Both the position numbers and the translations under genes were made by a program. A DNA stretch of 64,000 nt from Advenella mimigardefordensis DPN7 (lineage in GTDB: Bacteria; Pseudomonadota; Gammaproteobacteria; Burkholderiales; Burkholderiaceae_B), in the NCBI RefSeq assembly GCF_000521505.1, contig NZ_CP003915.1, positions 1,922,001-1,986,000 of the forward strand, given 5' to 3'. The notes under the pieces are model-generated. The model did no database searches and was not told the origin of the DNA. It saw only the letters and a program-made list of their open reading frames with translations. Shown here one piece after another: positions 35,165 through 44,356 of this stretch (position 1 is the first letter of the stretch; each line of letters begins with the position of its first letter).

Positions 35165-35433
35165 AATATTAAAGTGTAAGCATAGCGGTGTGACAGCCGA
35201 GGCGTGCAAACAACGAACATTGCAATTGTGAATGCCAACCGCGCAGGGATGCGGAATCTGTTTGCGACATGATGATCTTACTGTGGTTTAATGTTTCTTC
35301 TGCCTGCAGCGCGAAGCACTTTTTGGCGAGACCAGCATCGTCCTGGACTCGCGCGGTGACAGGCGGCCCGGATTTCGGACAATGGCTGGCCAGAATGCGT
35401 CAGCCTGTGCAACGGGACCCGTGCTGGTTATTT

Positions 35434-35466
35434 TATAATACTACTGGTTAAATATATAGTATTTTA
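35434..35466. promoter_or_regulatory. Dyad overlapping the MFS-gene start region
   Basis: TATAATACTA (35434-35443) and TAGTATTTTA (35457-35466) are inverted copies with one mismatch, 14-46 bp before the MFS start codon. The site probably overlaps the core promoter and could bind a repressor. The rest of 35165-35433 holds no gene I can support. Confidence 0.45.
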
Positions 35467-35479
35467 TTGTTGGTTACTC

Positions 35480-36706
35480 ATGTCTGCACAAAAGCCGCAA
35501 CCATCTTACCTGACAACCCCTGTTCTGCTTTTAATGGCTATCGCTTGTGGCCTGTGTGCAGGCGGCAATTATTTCAACCAGCCCTTGCTGCACTCCATCT
35601 CGGTCAGTCTGGGTATTACCGAAACCCGCGCGGCACTCACCGTTACTGTTGCGCAGGTGAGCTACGCGCTGGGCCTGCTGTTCATTGTGCCGCTGGGTGA
35701 CAAGTTTGAACGTCGGCAGCTTGCTGTCGGGCTGATGGTGCTGGCCGCTATCGGACAATTTATTAGCGGTCTGGCCATCAATAGCAGCATGTTGTTTGCG
35801 GGTGTAGGTATGGCGGGGCTGTTTTCGGTTGCTGCGCAGGTGCTGGTGCCGATGGCCGCCATTCTGTCTGCGCCGTCGCGCAGCGGACGCGCCGTGGGCA
35901 TGGTGATGAGCGGTCTGCTTACCGGTATTTTGCTGGCACGAAGTGTGGCGGGCCTGCTGTCCGGTATTGGCGGATGGTCAACGGTTTATCTTGTCTCCGG
36001 CGTGATTATGCTTGTCATCGCGGCCGTGCTGTGGCGCAAGCTGCCATCTTCCAGAAGCCCGCAAAATCACAGTTATCTTTCCATCCTGGCATCCCTGTTT
36101 ACCTTGCTGCGTGAGCAGCCACGCCTGCGTACGCGTGCGCTGATGGGCGGGCTGGGCTTTGCTTCCGTTAGTGCGCTGTTTTCCACCATGGCATTGCTGC
36201 TGGCCGGGCCGGCGCATGGTTTGAACGACGTTGCCATCGGACTGGTGGGTCTGGTGGGCGTCATGGGCGCGCTCATGGCATCGATGGGTGGCCGGCTGGC
36301 CGATCGCGGCCTGGGTGATACGGTCACCGCAGTCAGTGTTGTGCTGTTATTGCTTAGCTGGGGTTTGCTATGGCTGGGGCACGATAATCTGTGGTGGTTT
36401 ATCGCGGGCATGCTGGTGATTGATCTGGCCTTGCAGGGCATACACATCAATAACCAGACCACCATATTCGCGCTGTTACCACAGGCACGGTCACGATTGA
36501 ATGCCGTGTATATGACCAGTTACTTTATTGGCGGCGCGTCCGGATCCACACTCGGAACGGTCGCCTGGACCTATGGTGGATGGGGCGGTACCTGCCTGCT
36601 GGGCGCCATATTGGCAGTCATGACCGGTATGGCAACCTGGGCCGACCGCAAGGTCAAGTCCGAGATTCAACGTCAGAATCCGACATCGGCTGTCGTAACA
36701 GAATAG
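35480..36706 (+). CDS. MFS transporter, 12-TM exporter
   Basis: The 408-residue inner-membrane protein has about 12 helices in two halves. It shows the loop 2-3 pattern GDKFERRQLAVGLM and the long N-terminal helix LLLMAIACGLCAGGNYFNQPLL found in arabinose/multidrug-type exporters of the DHA1 group. No strong ribosome site is visible before the ATG. A GST gene follows 40 bp downstream on the same strand, a pairing seen with detoxification systems. Confidence 0.9.
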   Translation: MSAQKPQPSYLTTPVLLLMAIACGLCAGGNYFNQPLLHSISVSLGITETRAALTVTVAQVSYALGLLFIVPLGDKFERRQLAVGLMVLAAIGQFISGLAINSSMLFAGVGMAGLFSVAAQVLVPMAAILSAPSRSGRAVGMVMSGLLTGILLARSVAGLLSGIGGWSTVYLVSGVIMLVIAAVLWRKLPSSRSPQNHSYLSILASLFTLLREQPRLRTRALMGGLGFASVSALFSTMALLLAGPAHGLNDVAIGLVGLVGVMGALMASMGGRLADRGLGDTVTAVSVVLLLLSWGLLWLGHDNLWWFIAGMLVIDLALQGIHINNQTTIFALLPQARSRLNAVYMTSYFIGGASGSTLGTVAWTYGGWGGTCLLGAILAVMTGMATWADRKVKSEIQRQNPTSAVVTE

Positions 36707-36746
36707 TAAAACTCACGATTCAATTTTTTTATCCAGGGGGACATCA

Positions 36747-37349
36747 ATGAAAATTTTTTATTCCGCGCTTTCACCGTTTGTGCGCAAGACGATGATTGTT
36801 GCCGAGGAGCTTGGCATCGCAGACCGGATTGAACGCCTGCCGGCTGCCGCCAATCCTGTCAATCGTGATCGCAATATTATTCCGTTTAACCCGCTGGGTC
36901 AGGTGCCGACATTGATAACCGACGACGAGCAGGTCCTGTTCGATAGCAAAGTGATTTGCGAGTATCTGAACACCACATTCAAGGGCAAGCTGTTTGGCGA
37001 CGACACGACACGCTTCAGATTGTTAACCGATCATGCCGCGGCAGATGGTGTCATTGCTGCTTCGTTGCTGGTACGCTATGAATTACTGGCGCGTCCGGAA
37101 GCGCTGCGCTGGAACGAATGGGTGGATGGCCAGACCGATAAAATCACAACGGGGCTGCAGTACTTCGAAGACAAGGCGCAGGCGCTCTACGATCGTATTG
37201 ATATTGTTACCATCACGCTGGCGTGTGCATTTGATTATCTGGATTTACGCCTGCCCGACTATCAGTGGCAGAAACGCTTCCCGGGTTTGAAAGCCTGGTA
37301 TGACAAGTTTTCCGTAAGGGAAAGCATTGCCAGAACCAAGCCGCAGTAA
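36747..37349 (+). CDS. Glutathione S-transferase family protein
   Basis: The 200-residue protein has an N-terminal thioredoxin-like domain (SALSPFVRKTMIVAEELG) with a serine near the glutathione site, and a C-terminal helical domain. The segment LGQVPTLITDDEQVLFDSKVICEYL contains the cis-proline and the glutathione-binding D-S pair. GGGGG 7-8 nt upstream serves as ribosome site. It probably conjugates or reduces an electrophile and is co-transcribed with the MFS exporter. Confidence 0.92.
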   Translation: MKIFYSALSPFVRKTMIVAEELGIADRIERLPAAANPVNRDRNIIPFNPLGQVPTLITDDEQVLFDSKVICEYLNTTFKGKLFGDDTTRFRLLTDHAAADGVIAASLLVRYELLARPEALRWNEWVDGQTDKITTGLQYFEDKAQALYDRIDIVTITLACAFDYLDLRLPDYQWQKRFPGLKAWYDKFSVRESIARTKPQ

Positions 37350-37459
37350 AGCAGGTTGATCCGCTTGCTGATTCGTCCAGGCCGCCGCACTGTGCTGGTG
37401 GTCGTGGTGAATCCATGATACACACCGGTCTGCCAGATCCATCAAGGAAACAGGGGGCG

Positions 37460-39376
37460 ATGCATATCAAAGATAGAAGGGCTTTTCTTCAGTTGCTGAC
37501 AGCAGCGGGTGCAGGCATGCTGGCGCCCGCCATGCTTCGCGCACAGCAAGGGATGGAGCAGTTTTATGATTTGCCAACGTTTGGCAACGTCAGCTTCATG
37601 CATATTACAGACCTGCAGTCGGCATGGAAACCGTTATATTATCGCGAGCCCGCAGAGCAGGCGGCGCTTGAATCGGCAAATGCCAATCCGCCTTCAGTTA
37701 CTGGCGATGCACTGCTGCAGTACTACAATCTCATGATCGGTTCGGCCCAGGCCTATGCATTCAGCAGCGTAGACTATGAAGCCTCGGCAGCCGACTACGG
37801 CCCGCTGGGCGGCATTGCACATCTTGCTTCCTTGATCGACATTGTTAAACGCTCCCGCAAGCAGGCGTGGCTGCTGGACGGTGGCAACGGCAATCTGCAA
37901 TCGTCGGCACCGTGGGCGGCCGCAGACAAAGCGATCACGCTGCATGATACGTTGGGTATCAACCTGGCCTTGCCGACTCAGGCAACGATTCGGGCAGCCA
38001 TTCGGACCGCTGTACCCGCTGCGCATGCCAGCGACACGCCACCGTCCGATGGCGGTGTGTCGGCCGCCGCAGCCGATCAGGTCGGACATGTGTCGAGTAT
38101 TGCCCACAATGTCTTCGGTCCGGCTCATGATAAGCCGCTATTTGCCCCCTATAAACTGCAGAAACAAAATGGAGTCGTCGTGGCCGTTATTGGTCAGGCG
38201 GCACATAACGAGGGTTTTGCTAAAGACAACTGTGATACCAATGCGGGACCGGGCGCAAAGACCGATGTAAACCGGCCTGCAGCCATACCTCTGGACGAAC
38301 AGGGCTTGCAGCGCATTGTTAACGACGTAAGAAAGCAAGGGGCACAAGCCGTACTTTTGCTTTCCCGCGCCGGTGTCAATGCAGATATACAGCTGGCCGC
38401 CCGCGTTACGGGTATCGACGTGATATTAGGCGGCCGCTCGGCGACGCCGTTGCCTGAACCCATTCTTGTTCCCAACAAAAAGGGTAAAACAGCGGTCACC
38501 AACGCCGGTGCGCAGGGGCGGTTTCTGGCAGTACTGGATCTGGATATCAGGAAAAACGGTCTGGTGGATTTTCGCTATAACCTGCTGCCTGTGGTTGCCG
38601 GTTTTGTACAGGCTGACAGTCGCATGGAAAAAAGACTGAGCGCCGCCTATGCGACCGCCGATCATAACCTGTCCGAAAAAATCGCCGTGACCCAGGGCAT
38701 GCTGTATCGCCGAGGTACGTTCAACGGCACCTGGGACGAACTGCTGCTACAAGCCATGTTGCAGCAGAGTGGGGCGCAGATCGCACTGTATCCAGGATAC
38801 CGCTGGGGTCCCACATTGTTGGCAGGCGTAGCGATTACCCGTGAGGATATGATTAACCAGCTGGCTTTGGGCGATACACATATGTGCTCCGGGATACTGT
38901 CCGGTAGCCAAATCCATGAGCTGTTGGAGAATGCTGCCGCTGCACTTTTTAACACCGATGCCTATGAACGTTCAGAACAGGATATGATGCGAACCGCTGG
39001 TCTGCGCTACAGGATCAATCCCGAACAGGCGCCAGACAAGCGTATTACGGATGTCATGGTCGGCAGTCAGCCGCTGGTAGCTGATGAACAGTATAAAGTG
39101 GCTACCTGGGGCGTGAGCCTGCCATCTGAATCTGCTCAGGTAAAAGCTGCACATGGGGTAACTGAAGGCGAAGCAACAACTCAATCCAGCGATCTTGAAA
39201 GTAAAGAGGCTGCGCCGGTTAGTGGTGCGGCTACAGAAGGCGAAGCAAAGGCCGAAGTGCAAGAAATGCCGGCGTCAACGCCACCAGCCATGCTGGACGT
39301 AGTGGAAAGTTATCTGCGACAGAAAAAGATAATACCCGTGATGACCCCCTATCTGCCGGAAATCATCAGGAAATAA
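37460..39376 (+). CDS. SoxB-like thiosulfohydrolase homologue without metal ligands (pseudoenzyme)
   Basis: The 638-residue protein has a twin-arginine leader (KDRRAFLQLLTAAGAGML), the order of SoxB/5'-nucleotidase domains, and long stretches of family similarity (YRRGTFNGTWDELLL, GYRWGPTLLAG, MRTAGLRYRI). The dinuclear manganese site is gone. Where SoxB normally has D-x-H it reads D51-L52-Q53, the GGD motif reads GGN (Asn143), the GNHE-type stretch is replaced by unrelated sequence near residues 172-190, L-S-H is LSR (Arg303), and GGHTHD is GGRSAT (Arg326, Ala328). A Glu/Ala-rich insert lies near the C-terminus. The frame is intact, so it is not simple decay. It could be a regulatory or sulfur-carrier-binding paralogue. 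No other sox genes are adjacent. The ATG at 37460 gives the best leader. Confidence 0.85.
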   Translation: MHIKDRRAFLQLLTAAGAGMLAPAMLRAQQGMEQFYDLPTFGNVSFMHITDLQSAWKPLYYREPAEQAALESANANPPSVTGDALLQYYNLMIGSAQAYAFSSVDYEASAADYGPLGGIAHLASLIDIVKRSRKQAWLLDGGNGNLQSSAPWAAADKAITLHDTLGINLALPTQATIRAAIRTAVPAAHASDTPPSDGGVSAAAADQVGHVSSIAHNVFGPAHDKPLFAPYKLQKQNGVVVAVIGQAAHNEGFAKDNCDTNAGPGAKTDVNRPAAIPLDEQGLQRIVNDVRKQGAQAVLLLSRAGVNADIQLAARVTGIDVILGGRSATPLPEPILVPNKKGKTAVTNAGAQGRFLAVLDLDIRKNGLVDFRYNLLPVVAGFVQADSRMEKRLSAAYATADHNLSEKIAVTQGMLYRRGTFNGTWDELLLQAMLQQSGAQIALYPGYRWGPTLLAGVAITREDMINQLALGDTHMCSGILSGSQIHELLENAAAALFNTDAYERSEQDMMRTAGLRYRINPEQAPDKRITDVMVGSQPLVADEQYKVATWGVSLPSESAQVKAAHGVTEGEATTQSSDLESKEAAPVSGAATEGEAKAEVQEMPASTPPAMLDVVESYLRQKKIIPVMTPYLPEIIRK

Positions 39377-39380
39377 GGCC

Positions 39381-39400
39381 GGGTCTGGTGATATAGACCC
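39381..39400. terminator. Bidirectional terminator-like hairpin
   Basis: GGGTCT-GGTGATAT-AGACCC forms a 6-bp stem between the convergent stops of the SoxB-like gene and the reductase gene. The T-tract is absent, so termination strength is uncertain. Confidence 0.4.
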
Positions 39401-39412
39401 AGCCATCAGCAA

Positions 39413-40417
39413 TTACAGTCGAATCAGTCGCTTGCCCAGATTCTCACCCCGATACAACTGGGCAATGGCGCCGGTCGCCGTATGCAGACCGTCTGTAATG
39501 TGTTCACGGTAGGTTAATTTTTTATCTCGGACCAACTGCTCCAGTTTTTCGACGTAAGAGGCATAGGTATCCTGATGATCGAACAGAATGAAACCTTCCA
39601 TCCGGGCGCGACGGGTCAGCAGAATACGGTTTACCCGCGGCCCCATGGGCGGTGGGTCCCAGCTTGGAATGGACGCTGTTCCGCAGACAATCACGCGGGC
39701 ACCGATAGCCAGGTGCTGCATCACTGAGTCTGAAATGCTACCGGACGTATTATCAAAATACACATTCACTCCATCCGGGCAGGCGGCTTTGATGGCCTGG
39801 TCAATATTATCGGTCTTATAGTTGATAACATGATCGTAGCCGAATGCTTCATAACACGCCTGAACTTTTTCAGATGAACTGGTCAGGCCCACGGTACGGC
39901 AACCCATTGTTTTGGCCAGTTGCCCCACGCAGGAGCCCACGCCGCCGGCTGCAGTGGACACCACAACGGTGTCTCCCTGCCTTGGGGAACCCAGTTTGTC
40001 CAGTGCCGTTGCGGCCGTGATGCCGTTCAGGCCCAGCACACCCAGGTATAAGGATGGGGGAAGGTCAGTGGCGGTGATTTTCTGCACAACTGCTTCGGGT
40101 TTGACGGTGGCGCAGGTTTGCCAGCCGAACCAGCCCATCAGGCGATCGCCCTTGTTGTATGTGGATACGGTAGATTCGATAACCGTTCCTACACACAGCG
40201 AACGCATCACCTCGCCGACCTTCACACTTGCATAGTTATTGGCATCGGCCAGCCAGCCACGCATCGCGGGATCAACAGACAACCATTCATTGCATACCCG
40301 TATTTGCCCGGGCTGAAGTTCAGCCAGGGGCTGCTTTTCCAGCTGGAAATGCTCTGTTCCGGGAATGCCGGTGGGTCTGGATATGACGCGGATGACTTCG
40401 TTTTCAGGCATATTCAT
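39413..40417 (-). CDS. NADP-dependent oxidoreductase, medium-chain (CurA-like) family
   Basis: The 334-residue zinc-free medium-chain reductase has the nucleotide loop AAGGVGSCVGQLAKTMGCR and the family's C-terminal RRARMEGFILFDH. Relatives are leukotriene B4 dehydrogenases, curcumin reductase and 2-alkenal reductases. It likely reduces an alpha,beta-unsaturated carbonyl. GAGAGGAGC lies directly before the ATG at 40417, and a second ATG two codons on (40411) has better spacing. Confidence 0.92.
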   Translation of the reverse strand: MNMPENEVIRVISRPTGIPGTEHFQLEKQPLAELQPGQIRVCNEWLSVDPAMRGWLADANNYASVKVGEVMRSLCVGTVIESTVSTYNKGDRLMGWFGWQTCATVKPEAVVQKITATDLPPSLYLGVLGLNGITAATALDKLGSPRQGDTVVVSTAAGGVGSCVGQLAKTMGCRTVGLTSSSEKVQACYEAFGYDHVINYKTDNIDQAIKAACPDGVNVYFDNTSGSISDSVMQHLAIGARVIVCGTASIPSWDPPPMGPRVNRILLTRRARMEGFILFDHQDTYASYVEKLEQLVRDKKLTYREHITDGLHTATGAIAQLYRGENLGKRLIRL

Positions 40418-40543
40418 GCTCCTCTCAAGTTCAAGGGGGGATGCGATATTACGGTTGCTATTGAGGTCTGTGATTCAGCCCTATTCTACCTATGGAATGG
40501 ATGCGGGTGCGTCATAGGGTGAGATATGGAGGTGATTCAAGCA

Positions 40544-41452
40544 TCAGGGCTTATAGGCAAGTGCGGCGTTTGCGCGCAGGCAGGTCACCGCCATATCGAC
40601 GAAGCTGCGCACCTTTGCTGCCGCCTGCCTGTTTTCATGATGAACCACGTGGATAGGTGAAGGAGCCGGTTCATAATCCTGCAGGATGACTTGCAGTTCA
40701 CCGCGAGCAAGGAAAGGGGCGATTTGATAGGACAGTAGCCGTGTGATTCCGAAGCCCTCACTTGCAGCCTCGATCGCGGCATCATTGGTAGTGACAGTCA
40801 GCCTGGGCGTCATGCGAATGGCAGTCGTCTTATCGTTCTGAACAAACCGCCACTCCGGAACAGGTGAAATACCACTTGTTGTAATAATGGTGTGGGCGTG
40901 CAATTGCTCTGGTGTTTCCGGCGTGCCATATGTCGCAAGGTAAGCCGGGGCAGCACACACCACTGTACGAACCTGCCCGACGCGTATCGCTTTCATGCTT
41001 GAATCGGGAAGATGGCCAATCCGCAACCCGGCGTCCAGGCCTTCTTCAATCAGATTGACAACCCGATCCACAAACAGCGAGGTGATATTCACTTCGGGAT
41101 AACGCCGTAAGTATTGCACAGTAATGGGCGTGACAAACATTCGGCCAAACAGCACAGGGGCGGTAATGGCCAGACGGCCTCGTGGTTCGGTCCTGATCCC
41201 GGACACCGCTGTATCTGCTTCGTCGGCTTCAGCAATCACCCGTCGTGCATCGTCAAGATAACGCAGGCCGGCTTCAGTGGCCCGGACGATACGGGTGGTG
41301 CGCGTTAGCAAACGCACGCCCAGATACGCTTCCAGTTCTGAAATAGCGCGGGTGACCGCGGGCGCCGACATGCCCAGATGGCGGGCGGCACTGGAAAAGC
41401 TTTCGGCTTGGGCTACTGCCACAAAGATGGCCATGGCGCGCAGGCGATCCAT
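40544..41452 (-). CDS. LysR-family transcriptional regulator
   Basis: The 302-residue regulator has an N-terminal HTH (ALAVAQAESFSSAARHLGMS-type segment, roughly residues 8-36) and a substrate-binding domain of the CrgA/aromatic-acid group. It is divergent from the PPOX gene at 41586, with a dyad in the 133-bp gap. That is the classic layout for LysR control of the neighbouring operon. Confidence 0.93.
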   Translation of the reverse strand: MDRLRAMAIFVAVAQAESFSSAARHLGMSAPAVTRAISELEAYLGVRLLTRTTRIVRATEAGLRYLDDARRVIAEADEADTAVSGIRTEPRGRLAITAPVLFGRMFVTPITVQYLRRYPEVNITSLFVDRVVNLIEEGLDAGLRIGHLPDSSMKAIRVGQVRTVVCAAPAYLATYGTPETPEQLHAHTIITTSGISPVPEWRFVQNDKTTAIRMTPRLTVTTNDAAIEAASEGFGITRLLSYQIAPFLARGELQVILQDYEPAPSPIHVVHHENRQAAAKVRSFVDMAVTCLRANAALAYKP

Positions 41453-41496
41453 AGATTATTCCAATAAATGCAAGAGTGAAATACATTGTACGACTA

Positions 41497-41513
41497 TTCT
41501 TTTGAATTAAGAA
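41497..41513. promoter_or_regulatory. Dyad in the LysR/PPOX intergenic region
   Basis: TTCTT (41497-41501) and AAGAA (41509-41513) are inverted arms 7 nt apart in an AT-rich spacer, with partial extension of the dyad outward. Candidate LysR binding site. Confidence 0.35.
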
Positions 41514-41585
41514 ATACTGCATAGTGACACTATCAGTCGCGATGTTGCGGCTTAGCGTTCAGAAAACCTATCCGGAGCGAGCATC

Positions 41586-42155
41586 ATGCCACGTGCATTT
41601 TCAGCCATTACGTTTACCCCAGCCGTCCGTGCCGCGCAGGAGCGGTACGGCAGCCGGGAAAGAAATCTGCTGTTTGAGGAAGATTCGGATGAGCGCAACC
41701 TCATCACGGAGCGGGAACGGGCGCTGATTCCCGATATTGATACCTTTTTTATGTCGAGCGTAGGAGCAAACGGCTGGCCTTACGTGCAGCACCGGGGTGG
41801 CCCCAGAGGATTTGTGAAAATCCTGGACGATCATACTTTGGGGTTCGCTGACTATGCCGGTAACCGGCAGTATATTTCAGCTGGCAATCTGATGAACGAT
41901 GATCGCGTCATGCTGATTCTGATGGATTTTGCTCACCGTCGGCGCCTGAAAATATGGGGCCGCGCGCGCATGATTCATGAGAGTGATGAACCGGCGCTGC
42001 TCGCCATGCTGCATATGCCGGCGTACCGCGCCCGGGTGGAGCGCGGATATATTATTACCGTGCTGGCACTGGATTTTAACTGCCCGCAACATATTACGGC
42101 ACGCTATACCGAAGAGGAGTTTTTCGCCATGTTCGAACCAAAGGAATCCCCATGA
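41586..42155 (+). CDS. Pyridoxamine 5'-phosphate oxidase-family flavoprotein
   Basis: The 189-residue FMN-binding split-barrel protein has the strand motif FMSSVGANGWPYVQHRGGPRG. Later segments (FADYAGNRQYISAGNL, VMLILMDFAHRRRLKIWGRARM) match PPOX-class domains without the C-terminal dimerisation domain of true PdxH. Its stop overlaps the next GST start by 4 bp (ATGA), giving tight coupling. The substrate is unknown. Reduction of a xenobiotic or F420/FMN-dependent chemistry is possible. Confidence 0.88.
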   Translation: MPRAFSAITFTPAVRAAQERYGSRERNLLFEEDSDERNLITERERALIPDIDTFFMSSVGANGWPYVQHRGGPRGFVKILDDHTLGFADYAGNRQYISAGNLMNDDRVMLILMDFAHRRRLKIWGRARMIHESDEPALLAMLHMPAYRARVERGYIITVLALDFNCPQHITARYTEEEFFAMFEPKESP

Positions 42156-42769
42156 TTACACTGTACGATGTTGATGCGTCCGGCAATTGTCATAAGGTGC
42201 GTCTGTTCTTGTCCTTACTGGACGTGGAATATGCCAGCCGTCCTGTTAACCTGATGGAAGGTGAACATAATCTGGCGCCGTTTTTGCAAATGAATCCATT
42301 TGCTCAGGTGCCGGTGCTGGTTGATGGTGACGTACTTGTGCGAGACAGCCAGGCCATTCTGGTTTATCTCGCGCAGCAATACGGCAATCAGGACTGGCTT
42401 CCCACTCATGACCCCAACGGCATGGCGCAGATAATGGCATGGCTGTCTACTGCAGCCAATGAGGTGGCGCGCGGGCCCAATGACCTGCGACTGCATTATA
42501 AATTTGGCAGACAACTGGATCTTGCTGCTGCCGGGCAGACCTGCGAACGCTTATATGGTATCGTTGAGCAGCAGTTGCAGGCGTCCGACTGGCTCGTCGG
42601 GGACCATATCACCATTGCGGATATCGCCGTATATCCCTATATCGCGTTATCACCGGAGGGCCAAATTGATCTGGTGCCGTATCCTGGATTGCGGCAGTGG
42701 CTAGAGCGCATTCAGGCGCTCCCCGGATACGTGGGCATGCCCGGCATGTATAGTGCCGCTGAACAATAA
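42152..42769 (+). CDS. Glutathione S-transferase family protein
   Basis: The 205-residue protein has an N-terminal thioredoxin-like domain starting [22 protein letters not shown] and the cis-proline and D-S segment [26 protein letters not shown]-terminal helical domain includes [16 protein letters not shown]. It overlaps the PPOX stop by 4 bp. The second GST in the window. Together with the flavoprotein it may reduce or conjugate one electrophile. Confidence 0.93.
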   Translation: MITLYDVDASGNCHKVRLFLSLLDVEYASRPVNLMEGEHNLAPFLQMNPFAQVPVLVDGDVLVRDSQAILVYLAQQYGNQDWLPTHDPNGMAQIMAWLSTAANEVARGPNDLRLHYKFGRQLDLAAAGQTCERLYGIVEQQLQASDWLVGDHITIADIAVYPYIALSPEGQIDLVPYPGLRQWLERIQALPGYVGMPGMYSAAEQ

Positions 42770-42824
42770 CCGTGCCGCACTATTAATAATTTCACAGCGC
42801 TTTACCCAAAAGGAGCTTACGACA

Positions 42825-43298
42825 ATGACATCTGAAATACGACAGCCGGTGCCACCGTTTACGCGCGAGTCTGCGATCCAGAAAGTGCGTCTGGCTGAAG
42901 ATGGCTGGAATTCACGTGATCCGCAACGCGTATCGCTTGCGTATACCGTTGATAGCAAGTGGCGGAACAGGGCAGAGTTTGTCAATGGCCGGGAGCAAAT
43001 CGTTTCTTTTCTGACGCGCAAATGGGTCAGAGAGCTGGACTATCGCCTGATCAAGGAATTGTGGGCCTTCGATGGTGCACGCATCGCAGTACGGTTCGCC
43101 TACGAATGGCATGATGACTCAGGACAGTGGTTCCGGTCCTACGGCAATGAAAACTGGGAGTTTGATGATAAGGGATTGATGCTGCACCGTCATGCTTCTA
43201 TCAACGACCTGCCTATTGCTGAAAGTGATCGCAAATATCATTGGCCCCTTGGGCGACGTCCTGATGATCACCCGGGTCTGAGTCAGCTTGGATTGTAA
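42825..43298 (+). CDS. DUF1348 (SnoaL/NTF2-like) protein
   Basis: The 157-residue protein belongs to the NTF2-like fold family DUF1348, with the typical start [30 protein letters not shown] and the block [14 protein letters not shown]. The ATG at 42825 has AGGAG 9 nt before it, and the earlier in-frame codon (42753) overlaps the GST gene without a site. It is a likely third member of the PPOX/GST group, with a small-molecule binding or isomerase-like role that is not established. Confidence 0.9.
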   Translation: MTSEIRQPVPPFTRESAIQKVRLAEDGWNSRDPQRVSLAYTVDSKWRNRAEFVNGREQIVSFLTRKWVRELDYRLIKELWAFDGARIAVRFAYEWHDDSGQWFRSYGNENWEFDDKGLMLHRHASINDLPIAESDRKYHWPLGRRPDDHPGLSQLGL

Positions 43299-43419
43299 AA
43301 TCGTGCCATCGTCGGGAACGTGATCGTGTCCCGGCTATACTGATTGCGGCCATGTCGTGTTAACGGGTGCGGCCGATTGTTATTTGTTATTGCAAGTCAT
43401 TCACTATCCTCATAAATCC

Positions 43420-43929
43420 ATGTTGAATATAGTCGTACGTAGCGAACAACCAGGCGACCTTGGTGCCATCTCACTGGTCACCAGAACAGCATTCGAACCG
43501 GAAGCGTTCTCCAGTCACACCGAACAGTTTATTGTTGATGCACTCAGGCGTGCCGGACAGCTAACTGTCTCTCTGGTGGCCGATAACGCTGGCGCGATCG
43601 TGGGACATATTGCGTTTTCACCCATCAACGTTTCTTCAGGTGAGCAGGGCTGGTATGGACTGGGGCCCGTCAGTGTGCTGCCTCAGTGGCAGGGGCAGGG
43701 TGTGGGTACACGACTCATCCGGTCCGGGCTTGAGCAATTGCAAAGCATGGGAGCGCGTGGCTGCGTCGTTCTGGGTGACCCGGATTTCTACTGTCGCTTC
43801 GGTTTCAAAAACAGTGAGTCTCTCGTATATACGGACGCGCCTGCGCGGTATTTTCAGGCAATGGCTTTCGTTGGGGAGGTCGCGACTGGTCAGGTACAGT
43901 TTCAAAAGGCTTTTGAGGCTACGCAGTAG
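43420..43929 (+). CDS. GNAT-family N-acetyltransferase
   Basis: The 169-residue acetyltransferase has the acetyl-CoA pyrophosphate loop QWQGQGVGTRLI, preceded by the beta-bulge strand GPVSVLP. It resembles YhbS. The start at 43420 gives the family N-terminus. The frame stays open to 43357, but the added residues look non-coding. It may act on proteins or small amines. Confidence 0.88.
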   Translation: MLNIVVRSEQPGDLGAISLVTRTAFEPEAFSSHTEQFIVDALRRAGQLTVSLVADNAGAIVGHIAFSPINVSSGEQGWYGLGPVSVLPQWQGQGVGTRLIRSGLEQLQSMGARGCVVLGDPDFYCRFGFKNSESLVYTDAPARYFQAMAFVGEVATGQVQFQKAFEATQ

Positions 43930-43999
43930 GGCGGCAGTGCTGTATGTTTGGTCCGGGCACCGTATAATAATCAGGTGATGAATGTAGACGGGAGTTGTT

Positions 44000-44278
44000 G
44001 TGGATTGGTGGGCCAAGCTAATTGGTTTATTGATGGTGGCTGCTACAGTAGTGGCGTTCTTTTTTGCGCCGTCAGGAAAAGAGAGGGAACCGCTATACGT
44101 GCGTCAGATTGTTGCCTCGGTATTCGCATTTTGTGCTGCAGCGGTATGTGCTTCTCTTTTCTACTTTTCCCCGTCCGATACTGAAGGCACGGAAGCGGCG
44201 TTTGCCATTCTGAGCGCAGTCGTCATGGTTGCGATCCCCTGCTGGTACGCGTTCAGGCGTTACAAAAACAAGAAATAG
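44000..44278 (+). CDS. Small three-helix membrane protein, hypothetical
   Basis: The 92-residue protein has three hydrophobic stretches at about residues 7-23, 37-55 and 65-83, and a basic C-terminus (RRYKNKK) that fits the positive-inside rule. GTG at 44000 is preceded by GGGAG at 5 nt. I do not recognise the family. It stands 78 bp before the phosphatase gene on the same strand. Confidence 0.65.
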   Translation: MDWWAKLIGLLMVAATVVAFFFAPSGKEREPLYVRQIVASVFAFCAAAVCASLFYFSPSDTEGTEAAFAILSAVVMVAIPCWYAFRRYKNKK

Positions 44279-44356
44279 CCCTGTCTGGCTGCTGATTTTG
44301 GTGATACGACAGGTATCAGACGGGATCAACATGGGCCTCGCTAAGGAGTAACGTAT

